A stretch of 64,000 nt of DNA. Source: Micromonospora narathiwatensis (GTDB taxonomy: Bacteria; Actinomycetota; Actinomycetes; Mycobacteriales; Micromonosporaceae). The stretch covers positions 3,844,001 through 3,908,000 of the forward strand of contig NZ_LT594324.1 in NCBI RefSeq assembly GCF_900089605.1. Direction: 5' to 3'. The translations under genes and the position numbers were made by a program. How positions within the stretch are numbered: position 1 is the first letter of the stretch; every line of letters starts with the position of its first letter. Shown in pieces: positions 19,587-26,932 of this stretch. The notes under the pieces are model-generated. The model was not told the origin of the DNA. It worked only from the letters and a program-made list of their open reading frames with translations, and searched no databases.

Positions 19587-20947
19587 GCGTACGACTGCGG
19601 GAGGCGTTGCGGGAGACGGCGGCCGACGTGCCCGCGTACCAGGTGCATGAGCGGGCCGTGCGGACGGCGCGGCGCACACGGCGGCGGATGGCGGCGGGGA
19701 TCGCGGCGGTGCTGGTGCTGGTGGCGCTGGTGCCGCTGGGCGCCGGCGCGGGCGGATCGGCGGCGCCGGCCGGCTCGGACGGCCCGGCGCTGCCCGACCG
19801 GATCGGTCTGCCGGCGATCGGCGCGCTGCACGCCACCGATTGGCCCCGACTGGGTCCGGCGTCGGTGATCTTCAGCGGCCAGGCCCGCGGGCTCACCGGG
19901 CTGATCGACGAGAACGGCACCATCGGCATCGTCGGGGCCGACGCGGATCGCTACCGGACCCACCAGGTGGGGTACGAGACGCCGGTCGGCGAGGAGGTGC
20001 TGCTCTCCCCCGACGGCCGGCGGATCGCCGTGCCGCGCTACCGCTGGTCGACCGAGCGTTCCCGGATCGAACTGGTGGACCTGGTCGACGGGGCGGTACG
20101 GCCGCTGCCCAGCGTGGTGCCCGACAGCAGCGGCACGCTGCCAGCTGGCTGGGCCCCGGACGGGAAGTCGCTGGTGGTCCGGGACGTCGTCCGGGCCAAC
20201 CCAGAGGGCAGCGCCTACCGGGACGTGCTCAGCCTGGTGCGGCTCGACACCGGACGCGCGGTGCGGCTGGCCGAGGGCGAGCAGCAGCCGGTCTTCGGCA
20301 CCCCGGTCGCCTTCACCGCCGACGGGACCCGGCTGGCCTACCAGGTCGGCAACGAGGTCGTCGTCGCCGGCGTGGACGGGCACCGGCTCGCCGCTTTCCC
20401 GGTGTCGATCGACGAAGGGCTGGCCGGCAAGGGGGCCTGGCTGCCGGACGGCGGCCTGGCCCTGGTCACCCGGGAACCGGACAGCAACCGCTGGCGGCTG
20501 CGCCGGGTCGACCCGGCCAGCGGCCGGGACCTCGGCCGGCTGGAACTGCCCGCCGTCGAGGACGTCACCACCATCCGGCTGCTCGGCTGGCGGCCGGACG
20601 GCTCCGCGCTGGTGGTCGCGTACCGGCCCGAGCCGAACTCGCCGGCCCGCTTCGACCAGCCGCTGGAGATCGGCCAGCGGACCTCGTACGGCAACGTGCG
20701 GAGCATCCGCGTGCTCGCCCTGGCGCCGGGCGCCGCCGCGCCCACCACCGTGCTCACCGCCCCGGAGCAGGTGCTCGCGATCGACGTGGCGGACAACGTG
20801 GTGCAAGCCGGCCGGGTCCGCGCCGCCGACCCGCCTTGGGGGTTGGGCGGCCGGTCCTGGTGGTGGGGCGGTCTGGCGGCGCTGGCGCTGCTCGGGTACC
20901 TGGGGATACGTCGGTTGGTCAGGCGGGCGCGCGGACCTCGTGGGTGA
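19583..20947 (+). CDS. Membrane-anchored beta-propeller protein, possible sigma-factor partner
   Basis: A 454-residue protein from GTG 19583, translationally coupled to the sigma gene. The N-terminal 30 residues are cytosolic (VRLREALRETAADVPAYQVH), followed by a membrane helix (GIAAVLVLVALVPLG), a large outer TolB/WD40-like domain with repeated SPDGRRIA, APDGKSLV, TADGTRLA, LPDGGLAL and RPDGSALV blades, and a C-terminal membrane helix before an Arg-rich tail. The N-terminus resembles that of other proteins encoded after SigE-family factors. Anti-sigma activity is inference. Its last 29 bases overlap the convergent hydrolase gene. Confidence 0.8.
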   Translation: MSVRLREALRETAADVPAYQVHERAVRTARRTRRRMAAGIAAVLVLVALVPLGAGAGGSAAPAGSDGPALPDRIGLPAIGALHATDWPRLGPASVIFSGQARGLTGLIDENGTIGIVGADADRYRTHQVGYETPVGEEVLLSPDGRRIAVPRYRWSTERSRIELVDLVDGAVRPLPSVVPDSSGTLPAGWAPDGKSLVVRDVVRANPEGSAYRDVLSLVRLDTGRAVRLAEGEQQPVFGTPVAFTADGTRLAYQVGNEVVVAGVDGHRLAAFPVSIDEGLAGKGAWLPDGGLALVTREPDSNRWRLRRVDPASGRDLGRLELPAVEDVTTIRLLGWRPDGSALVVAYRPEPNSPARFDQPLEIGQRTSYGNVRSIRVLALAPGAAAPTTVLTAPEQVLAIDVADNVVQAGRVRAADPPWGLGGRSWWWGGLAALALLGYLGIRRLVRRARGPRG

Positions 20948-21716
20948 GGAACGGCAGGGCGGCGGCGGGCAGCGCCGGTGACCCGACGATGTCGTAGTGG
21001 GTCAGGCCGGGCAGCACGGCCAGCCGGGACGCCGGCCGGTCGCTGCCGTCCCAGCCGGCATCCCGGTGCCCGCCGCCGAGCAGCCCGTAGAACTCCGCCA
21101 TGTGGCTGACCGGGATCGAGTCGGCGTCGGCGAAGACCAGCAGCACCGGCAGGGCGAGGGCGGCCACCTCGGCGGACCAGTCGTAGTCGCGGCGCAGCAG
21201 CTCGCCGGTCTTGGCCCAGAGCCTCGGCCAGTCCTGCGGGCGCGGCGCCACCTTCTCGTACAGCTCGTGGGGCGGGGTGCCGCGCATCTGCTCGCCGACC
21301 CGCTCGTCCTGGGCCGCCATCGCGGCCAGCACCTCCGGATACCAGCCGCCCCGCCGGAACGCGGTGGAGACCAGCACCAGGCGGCGGACCCGGTCGGGAT
21401 GCTGGATCGCGGTACGCAGGGCCACCCCGCCGCCGAGCGAGTAGCCCAGCACGTCGGCCTCGGGCAGGTCGAGGTGGCGCAGCAGCGCGCCGATGTCGTC
21501 GGCCATCGACTCGTAGCGCAGCGGGCGGTCCACGTCGGCGGTGCGGCCGTGGCCCTGGAGGTCGACCGCGATCACCTGCCGGCGCGCGGTCAACGCGGGC
21601 AGGATCGGGGCGAACATCTCCACCGACCCGTAGCCGCCGTGCAGCAGCACCAGCGGCCGGCCGGTCCCGTGGAACTCGTACCAGAGCCGGACCCCGTTGA
21701 CGTCCGCGTAGCTCAT
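20919..21716 (-). CDS. Alpha/beta hydrolase
   Basis: A 265-residue protein starting MSYADVNGVRLWYEF at ATG 21716. It has the oxyanion motif LLHGGYGS, the nucleophile elbow GYSLGG (Ser), a late Asp in VLLVFADADSIP and the catalytic His in GLTHYDIV. The lid carries MRGTPPHELYEKVAP. Related to small-molecule esterases and C-C hydrolases; substrate unknown. The 3' end overlaps the convergent propeller gene by 29 bp. Confidence 0.88.
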   Translation of the reverse strand: MSYADVNGVRLWYEFHGTGRPLVLLHGGYGSVEMFAPILPALTARRQVIAVDLQGHGRTADVDRPLRYESMADDIGALLRHLDLPEADVLGYSLGGGVALRTAIQHPDRVRRLVLVSTAFRRGGWYPEVLAAMAAQDERVGEQMRGTPPHELYEKVAPRPQDWPRLWAKTGELLRRDYDWSAEVAALALPVLLVFADADSIPVSHMAEFYGLLGGGHRDAGWDGSDRPASRLAVLPGLTHYDIVGSPALPAAALPFLTHEVRAPA

Positions 21717-21987
21717 CCGGGTCACCTCCGTCGGTTCGGACCAGCTTCCCGCACCCGCCAACCGTCGGTGGCCGCTTCGGAGGCGGAACGTCGACGCCGC
21801 GTCGTACCCATCGGTCCACCGATGACCACTTCCGAGCGCGGCGATCGGCGGTCCATGACCTCATCTCCCCTGCGCCCACGGCGGTCGCGTGCCCGCGCGA
21901 CGACGGCACTCTAGCGCCCATGATCCAGATACGCCGCGCCCCCGCTGCCTCGGGCCAAGGGGCAGCGGGGGCGCGACGAGGATCCGG

Positions 21988-23466
21988 TCAGCTGACGCCG
22001 GTGACCGCCTTGACCAGGTTGATCCCGAAGTAGACCACGAACGCGGCGGAGACCGCCCACATCAGCGGGTGGATCGTCCGGGCCTTGCCCTGCGCCACCC
22101 GGATCGCCACCCAGCTCACGAAGCCGGCGCCGATGCCGTTGGTGATCGAGTAGGTGAAGGGCATGAGGGTCATGGTCAGGAACGCCGGGACCGCGACGCC
22201 CACGTCGGTGAAGTCGATGTCCTTGACCTGGCGGATCATCAGCGCGCCGACGATCACCAGGGCCGGGCCGGCGGCCTCGCTCGGCACCAGCGACACCAGC
22301 GGGGTGAGCAGCAGCGCGCCGAGGAAGAGGACGCCGGTGACCACGCTGGTCAGGCCGGTACGTCCACCGTCGGCGATGCCCGAGGAGGACTCGACGTACG
22401 TGGTGGCCGAGGAGGCGTTGCCCGCGCCACCGGCGACCGCGGCGACACCGTCGACGAAGAGCACCTTGCCCAGCCGGGGCATGTCGGTGCCGTCCGAGTT
22501 GGTGAGGCCGGCCTGCTTGGCCAGGCCGACGGTGGTGCCCATCACGTCGAAGAAGTCCGCGAGGACCAGGGTGAAGACCAGCAGCAGCGCGGTCATCACG
22601 CCGACGTGGGCGAACGAGCTGAACGACACGTTGCCGAGCAGGTGCAGGTCGGGCGCCTTGATCAGCGGGTCCGGCAGGGTGGGGACGTTGAGCCGCCACC
22701 CGCCCGGGTTGGGCGTGCCGTCGGGGAGGAAGGCCCCGCCCGGCTTGGCGAAGGCGTTGACGATCGCCGCGGCGACGGTGGTGACCACGATGCCGATCAG
22801 GATGCCGGCCTTCACTTTGCGGGCGACCAGGATGCCGGTGAGCAGCAGGCCGACCAGGAAGATGACCGTGGGCCAGCCGCGCAGCGTGCCGTCGGCGCCG
22901 AGCTGCACCGGCACGCCCTCGCCGGCCCGGACCAGACCACCGTCGACGAGGCCGATCATGGCAATGAACAGGCCGATACCGGCGGCGATGGCCGCCTTCA
23001 GCGGGGCCGGGATGGCCCGGAAGACGGCCTTCCGGAAGCCGGTCAGCACCAGCACGGTGATGATCAGCCCCTCGATGACGACCAGGCCCATCGCCTCGGC
23101 CCAGGTCATCTGGGAGGCGACGGCGTACGCGACGAAGGCGTTCAAACCCAGGCCGGTCGCCACGGCGAACGGCACCCGGCCGACGACACCCATCATGATC
23201 GTCATGACCGCCGCGACGAGGCAGGTGACCCCGGCGACCGGCCCCATGCCGAGCAGGTTGTTGTCCTTGTCGGGCGCGGTGCCGATGATCAGCGGGTTGA
23301 GCACGACGATGTACGACATCGCCGCGAAGGTGGTGATCCCGGCGAGCACCTCGCGCTTGACCGTCGAGCCCCGGCGGGTGATCTCGAAGAAGCGGTCGAG
23401 GCGGCCGCGCTCGGCGGGTTCCGCCGACTCGACCGGGGCAGCGGGTTCCTGCGTAGACACGCTCAT
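21988..23466 (-). CDS. NCS2-family purine permease (AzgA-like)
   Basis: A 492-residue integral membrane protein, about 12-14 helices, likely a proton symporter for hypoxanthine/guanine/adenine. Signature stretches: REVLAGITTFAAMSYIVVLNP, ATGLGLNAFVAY, DFFDVMGTTVGLAKQAGL, and AGNASSATTYVESSSGIADGGRTGLTS, the substrate-site loop of the AzgA subgroup. It stands alone, and its start at 23466 is preceded by an approximately 170-base leader. Confidence 0.92.
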   Translation of the reverse strand: MSVSTQEPAAPVESAEPAERGRLDRFFEITRRGSTVKREVLAGITTFAAMSYIVVLNPLIIGTAPDKDNNLLGMGPVAGVTCLVAAVMTIMMGVVGRVPFAVATGLGLNAFVAYAVASQMTWAEAMGLVVIEGLIITVLVLTGFRKAVFRAIPAPLKAAIAAGIGLFIAMIGLVDGGLVRAGEGVPVQLGADGTLRGWPTVIFLVGLLLTGILVARKVKAGILIGIVVTTVAAAIVNAFAKPGGAFLPDGTPNPGGWRLNVPTLPDPLIKAPDLHLLGNVSFSSFAHVGVMTALLLVFTLVLADFFDVMGTTVGLAKQAGLTNSDGTDMPRLGKVLFVDGVAAVAGGAGNASSATTYVESSSGIADGGRTGLTSVVTGVLFLGALLLTPLVSLVPSEAAGPALVIVGALMIRQVKDIDFTDVGVAVPAFLTMTLMPFTYSITNGIGAGFVSWVAIRVAQGKARTIHPLMWAVSAAFVVYFGINLVKAVTGVS

Positions 23467-23643
23467 GGCGTGGCCTTACTCCGTTCCGGGTTGGCCCGCC
23501 GGACGCGCCGGTCGGGCGGTGGGGGTGCAGTCGTCCCGATTCGGTTGGCCCGGAGAACGTCGGAACGGCTGGGCTCCACGGATCCCCGTGAAGCACTACG
23601 AAGCCGCACCCCGGTCGGGGAGCGACTTCGCGCCTCCAGCTTA
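23467..23643 (-). promoter_or_regulatory. Long 5' leader and possible -10 box of the purine permease gene
   Basis: A TAAGCT box occurs on the minus strand at 23638-23643, about 170 bases upstream of the permease ATG. The leader between contains several G/C hairpins but no purine-riboswitch core that I can recognise. The -35 is unclear. Confidence 0.3.
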
Positions 23644-23743
23644 ACCGCCGGGTAACGACAGATGACCGGCCCCTGCCCTTACCAGCGCAGGGCGGGTGGG
23701 CAAGGTCACGCCCGGTGCCGACGCCGGGGCGACCTCGGGCCGG

Positions 23744-24361
23744 TCAGTCGGGGCAGGGGCCGGCGAAGAGCGAGACGACGACCCGCACCGGCGGGGCACC
23801 CTCGGCCGTGACGTCCAGCGGCACGCAGCGGCGCCCCTTGACGAAGAAGCCGCCGACGAACCAGGTGTCGTCGTCCGGGCAGGCGGAGAACCGCACCCCC
23901 GCCACCGGTCGGTACCCCCATGCCTGGCCGTACTTCAGGCCGGCGTAGCCGCGGGCCTCGGGGCCGATCATGACCGTCACGGTCGCACCGGCCTGGATCC
24001 CGACCCCGATCTTGTAGTGGCCGCCGTCGGTGTCCTGGTAACCGAAGGCCGCCGGATCTCCGGTCGCCATCGCCTTCAGGCCCCGCCAGACCACCGGACC
24101 CACGACCACGTCGTCGGGGCCGGACGGGGTCGGCGTCGGTTCGGACATGTGCGCCTCGCCGGGCACGCAGCGGACCGGCCGGGGAACCTCGTCCGCCTCG
24201 GGGCCGGTCGCCAGGGTGGCCGCGTCAACCGTCGTGCTGGCGGACGCCGCCGGGCTGGTCACGGCCACGGCCGGCCGGTCGGCGCGGCCCTCCGGCGTGC
24301 AACCGGTGACCACCAGAAGCGCGGTGACACCCGCGAGGGTCCCGCCCACCTCTCTCCGCAT
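23744..24361 (-). CDS. Hypothetical lipoprotein
   Basis: A 205-residue protein with a lipoprotein signal: MRREVGGTLAGVTALLVVTG-C21. After a Ser/Thr/Pro-rich linker comes a beta-rich domain: GPVVWRGLKAMATGDPAAFGYQD, YKIGVGIQAGATVTVMIG, YRPVAGVRFSACPDDDTWFVGGF, ending SLFAGPCPD. Four or more Cys in the domain may form disulfides. Not recognised beyond being an actinobacterial surface lipoprotein. Confidence 0.75.
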   Translation of the reverse strand: MRREVGGTLAGVTALLVVTGCTPEGRADRPAVAVTSPAASASTTVDAATLATGPEADEVPRPVRCVPGEAHMSEPTPTPSGPDDVVVGPVVWRGLKAMATGDPAAFGYQDTDGGHYKIGVGIQAGATVTVMIGPEARGYAGLKYGQAWGYRPVAGVRFSACPDDDTWFVGGFFVKGRRCVPLDVTAEGAPPVRVVVSLFAGPCPD

Positions 24362-24454
24362 CGCCGACCTCCCGCCTACACCCTAGGGAGCCCGTCAACT
24401 CGGGTGCCGGGACGGATGCGTCGCCGGAGCGTACGGGAAATCGGGCCACGCCGA

Positions 24455-24655
24455 GCGGCGGTTGCGGCAACGCGGGCCCCAGGGAGACGAGCATCGGCAC
24501 CCCCGGGTACGGCCGACGCGGCGCTGACCGTCGGTGCCGTCGACAAGTCCGACAACCTCGCCGCGTTCTCCCGCCGCGGCCCCCCGCATCGGCGACTGCG
24601 CGGTCAAGCAGGAGATCACCGCGCCACGTCCTGGCGCGGCCGACGGAGCGGCATG
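24455..24655 (+). pseudogene. Subtilisin-like (S8) protease remnant with frameshifts
   Basis: Three consecutive pieces in different frames spell the subtilase core: GNAGPRETSIGTPG (24466 on, around the oxyanion Asn), TADAALTVGAVDKSDNLAAF and SRRGP (from about 24509), and RIGDCAVKQEITAP (from about 24585). Intact S8 enzymes read GNAGP...TIGTPG then TVGAV, FSSRGP and KPDITAPG. At least two frameshifts are therefore present and both ends are missing. It lies in a gene-poor stretch next to integrase remnants. Confidence 0.75.
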
Positions 24656-24700
24656 ATCGTGAGGTCATGTGCCTCGATGGCCCTGTCTCGGTTGTGCGGC

Positions 24701-25303
24701 CTACTGGTACGTCAGCGGCAGATACCGCTCCCGGCCGCTCTGCTCAGTCGTCTGCGTGAACCCGGCCGCCTCCAGGATCGCGGCGAACCTAGCCCGTTTG
24801 CGTCGACGAACGGAGACCAAAAATAGGGTGACAGCCATCAGCGCCGCCCAGGCGACGGCGGCGACGGTCGCGGCGACGGTGGGGGACGTCCCTCCTAGCC
24901 CGAGCCGCACACCGAGGATCACGCACAGCACGGTGAGGACGAGATAGAGGAGCATCGTTCGCTGCTTGTCGGTGTGCCAGCCCTCGAGGTCGTAGCTGAT
25001 ACGGGCCTTGAACAGTTCCAGCACGTCGGCAGGCACGGGGGGCAGTGCGCCCCCGGTGGCGGCATCCGGGTACCGCACTCGGTTCCGCTCGGCCCTTTCG
25101 CGGGCCTGCGGATGGGGGTCGGGTACGAAGAACATCTGCGGCCCGTTGCGGTGTCGCTGCCGTGTGTCCGCGTACGCGTAACCGAACTGCTCGGCAACAG
25201 CGGCCATTAGGGCGAGTGAGCGCAACGTGGCCACCTGCTCGACCTCCACCGGCTGCCCGCCGGCCATCTTCCGCAACATCTTCCGCACGTGCCGCTGTCC
25301 CAC
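24701..25303 (-). CDS. Hypothetical protein with two C-terminal membrane helices
   Basis: A 200-residue protein. The N-terminal 110 residues are soluble and charged (MGQRHVRKMLRKMAGGQPVE, DTRQRHRNGPQMFFVPDPHPQ). Two membrane helices follow (MLLYLVLTVLCVILGVRLGL and AATVAAVAWAALMAVTLFLV), then a basic RRRKRARFAAILEAAGF tail. No known domain. It lies between two pseudogene remnants and may be cargo of a decayed integrative element. Confidence 0.6.
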   Translation of the reverse strand: MGQRHVRKMLRKMAGGQPVEVEQVATLRSLALMAAVAEQFGYAYADTRQRHRNGPQMFFVPDPHPQARERAERNRVRYPDAATGGALPPVPADVLELFKARISYDLEGWHTDKQRTMLLYLVLTVLCVILGVRLGLGGTSPTVAATVAAVAWAALMAVTLFLVSVRRRKRARFAAILEAAGFTQTTEQSGRERYLPLTYQ

Positions 25304-25328
25304 CAGCGATCCCCCATCACCTCGTTGA

Positions 25329-25598
25329 TCAGACTCGCACAGCCTCTCGCCCGGGAACCTGACCCGGCACTTCTACAGTGTTCGTGATCGGGCAGGACTG
25401 CCAGGCATCCGGTTCCACGATCTTCGGCACACCTGCCTGACGCTCCTGCTCAGCCTCGGGACACCGCCCCACATCGCTCAGGCCGTCGCCGGCCACTCAC
25501 CCGTAGACGCCACCATGATGGTCTACGCCCATACCGGGATGTCCGAACAGACGGAGGCCCTGCGGAGGCTGGGCGAAGCGTTCGATCCGAGCAACTGA
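25329..25598 (+). pseudogene. 3' remnant of a tyrosine recombinase (phage-type integrase)
   Basis: An open plus-strand stretch ending TGA 25596-25598 encodes LSPGNLTRHFYSVRDRAGL, then GIRFHDLRHTCLTLLLSLG, AQAVAGHSPVDATMMVYAHT. It contains the catalytic R (HDLRHT box), H (GHSP) and the expected Tyr (MMVYAHT) of the C-terminal half. The frame is closed by TGA at 25326-25328 and has no start, so the N-terminal 60-70% is gone. It ends 82 bases from the 3' end of tRNA-Val, the classic position for an integrase of a tRNA-targeting element. Confidence 0.85.
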
Positions 25599-25680
25599 TG
25601 TCAGAGTTGGATGTCAGGCGCTCCGCCCGCCCCAGCAAAGTCGCTCGGGTGCGGGCGGATTTGCCTGTTCAGGTGATACG

Positions 25681-25755
25681 TGGTGGGCGCGGCAGGTTTC
25701 GAACCTGCGACCCCTCGCTTGTAAGGCGAGTGCTCTCCCACTGAGCTACGCGCCC
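25681..25755 (-). tRNA. tRNA-Val (anticodon TAC)
   Basis: The minus strand folds as a full cloverleaf: acceptor GGGCGCG/CGCGCCC, D-arm GCTC..GAGC, anticodon stem CTCGC/GCGAG with loop CTTACAA (anticodon TAC, reads GUA), T-arm GCAGG-TTCGAAA-CCTGC, discriminator A and an encoded CCA at 25681-25683. Adjacent integrase debris suggests its 3' end was used as an attachment site. Confidence 0.96.
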
Positions 25756-25837
25756 GGAACGCCCGTACGGCGGGCCGGAGTTCGGCAAGCTTACCTGCCG
25801 GCCTCCGGCCCGGTCGAACGGCGTGCCTGGGGTGGGA

Positions 25838-26305
25838 TCAGGCGGCGACGGCCTCGGCCAGGGACTTGCGCCAGCCCTGCTGGTCCCGGGCCTCGCCCGG
25901 CATGTTCATCTCGGCGAACCGGACCACGCCGTCCTTGTCGATGACGAAGGTGCCCCGGTTGGCGATGCCCGCGACGTCGTTGAAGACGCCGTACGCCTGG
26001 GCCACCGCGCCGTGCGGCCAGAAGTCGGCCAGCATCGGGAACTCGTAGCCCTCCCGGTCGGCCCAGATCTTGTGCGCGTACACCGAGTCGACGCTGACGG
26101 TCAGCACCTGGACGTCGTCGTTGACGTACTCGTTGAGGTTGTCCCGCACCTCGCAGAGCTCGCCCTGGCAGATGCCGGTGAAGGCGAGCGGGTAGAACAC
26201 CAGGAGCACGGTCCGCTTGCCGCGGAAGTCGGAGAGCCGGACCTCCTGGTTGTTCTGGTCCTTGAGCACGAAGTCCGGCGCCTCGGCGCCAACCTCGATG
26301 GGCAT
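25838..26305 (-). CDS. Peroxiredoxin, AhpE/BCP type
   Basis: A 155-residue cytosolic thiol peroxidase from ATG 26305 (MPIEVGAEAPDF). The active site is PLAFTGIC46QGEL, the AhpE signature, with Cys46 as peroxidatic residue. A second Cys at 51 gives C-x4-C as in PrxQ/BCP enzymes; classical AhpE has Asp there. It reduces H2O2 or organic peroxides, recycled by mycoredoxin/mycothiol or thioredoxin. The upstream ORF extension to 26425 has no start signal. Confidence 0.92.
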   Translation of the reverse strand: MPIEVGAEAPDFVLKDQNNQEVRLSDFRGKRTVLLVFYPLAFTGICQGELCEVRDNLNEYVNDDVQVLTVSVDSVYAHKIWADREGYEFPMLADFWPHGAVAQAYGVFNDVAGIANRGTFVIDKDGVVRFAEMNMPGEARDQQGWRKSLAEAVAA

Positions 26306-26381
26306 GCGAACTCCTTGGGTCGAGTCTGGGTTGATCAGCCTGCCACACCCGGCGACGGGCGCCGCCGGGTGGCATACGGGG

Positions 26382-26819
26382 CTACTTCCGGCTCTTTGAC
26401 CCGCGCCGGAGCACGAGGCGGGCACCGCTCCAGTCCCGACCCGCGTTGATCGTCGAGGTCTGCTGGAGGCCGGCGGTCTGGGCGCTCTCCGCGACCTCGC
26501 TCGGCTCGACGTGACCGTCCCGGCCGGCCTTGGGCGTCAGGAGCCAGACCACCCCGTTGTCGGCCAGCGGCCCGAGTGCGTCAACGAGGAGCTCGAAGAG
26601 GTCACCGTCGCCGTCCCGGTACCAGACGAGAACGGCGTCGACCACCTCGTCGGTGTCCTCGTCGACCAGCTCTCCACAGCGGTCGGTCAGGGCGTCCCGG
26701 AGATCCTGGTCGACGTCTTCGTCGTAGCCCATCTCCATGACGACCATCCCCGGCTCGATACCGAACCGGTCCGCCAGGCTGCGTACCCCGTCGGCGGCCT
26801 GACCAGCGGTCGCGCTCAC
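26382..26819 (-). CDS. DUF3052 family protein
   Basis: A 145-residue acidic protein. GTG 26819 is chosen because AGGAGG lies nine bases upstream; ATG alternatives at 26843 and 26837 would put that Shine-Dalgarno inside the gene. Signature segments are RFGIEPGMVVMEMGYDED, DAVLVWYRDGDGDLFELLVDAL and GVVWLLTPKAGRDGHVEPSEVAESAQTAGLQQT. The family is widely conserved in actinobacteria beside the aceE region, function unknown. Confidence 0.87.
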   Translation of the reverse strand: MSATAGQAADGVRSLADRFGIEPGMVVMEMGYDEDVDQDLRDALTDRCGELVDEDTDEVVDAVLVWYRDGDGDLFELLVDALGPLADNGVVWLLTPKAGRDGHVEPSEVAESAQTAGLQQTSTINAGRDWSGARLVLRRGSKSRK

Positions 26820-26932
26820 TGTCGCGTGCCTCCTCATCTTCATACCTGCTCGCGGCGTCGTCCGACGCCGTCGCGCCAAGTCCACACAGTTTGTGGCCCC
26901 CCGCGCAAGTGGCGCACCGGGTGGAACGGAAT

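Noticed and set aside
23467..23643. Purine riboswitch ahead of the AzgA-like permease
   Set aside because: The conserved purine-aptamer core was not found; the leader is only noted as long.
24395..24668. Short minus-strand ORFs between lipoprotein and membrane gene
   Set aside because: They are antisense to the subtilase fragment and lack starts and homology.
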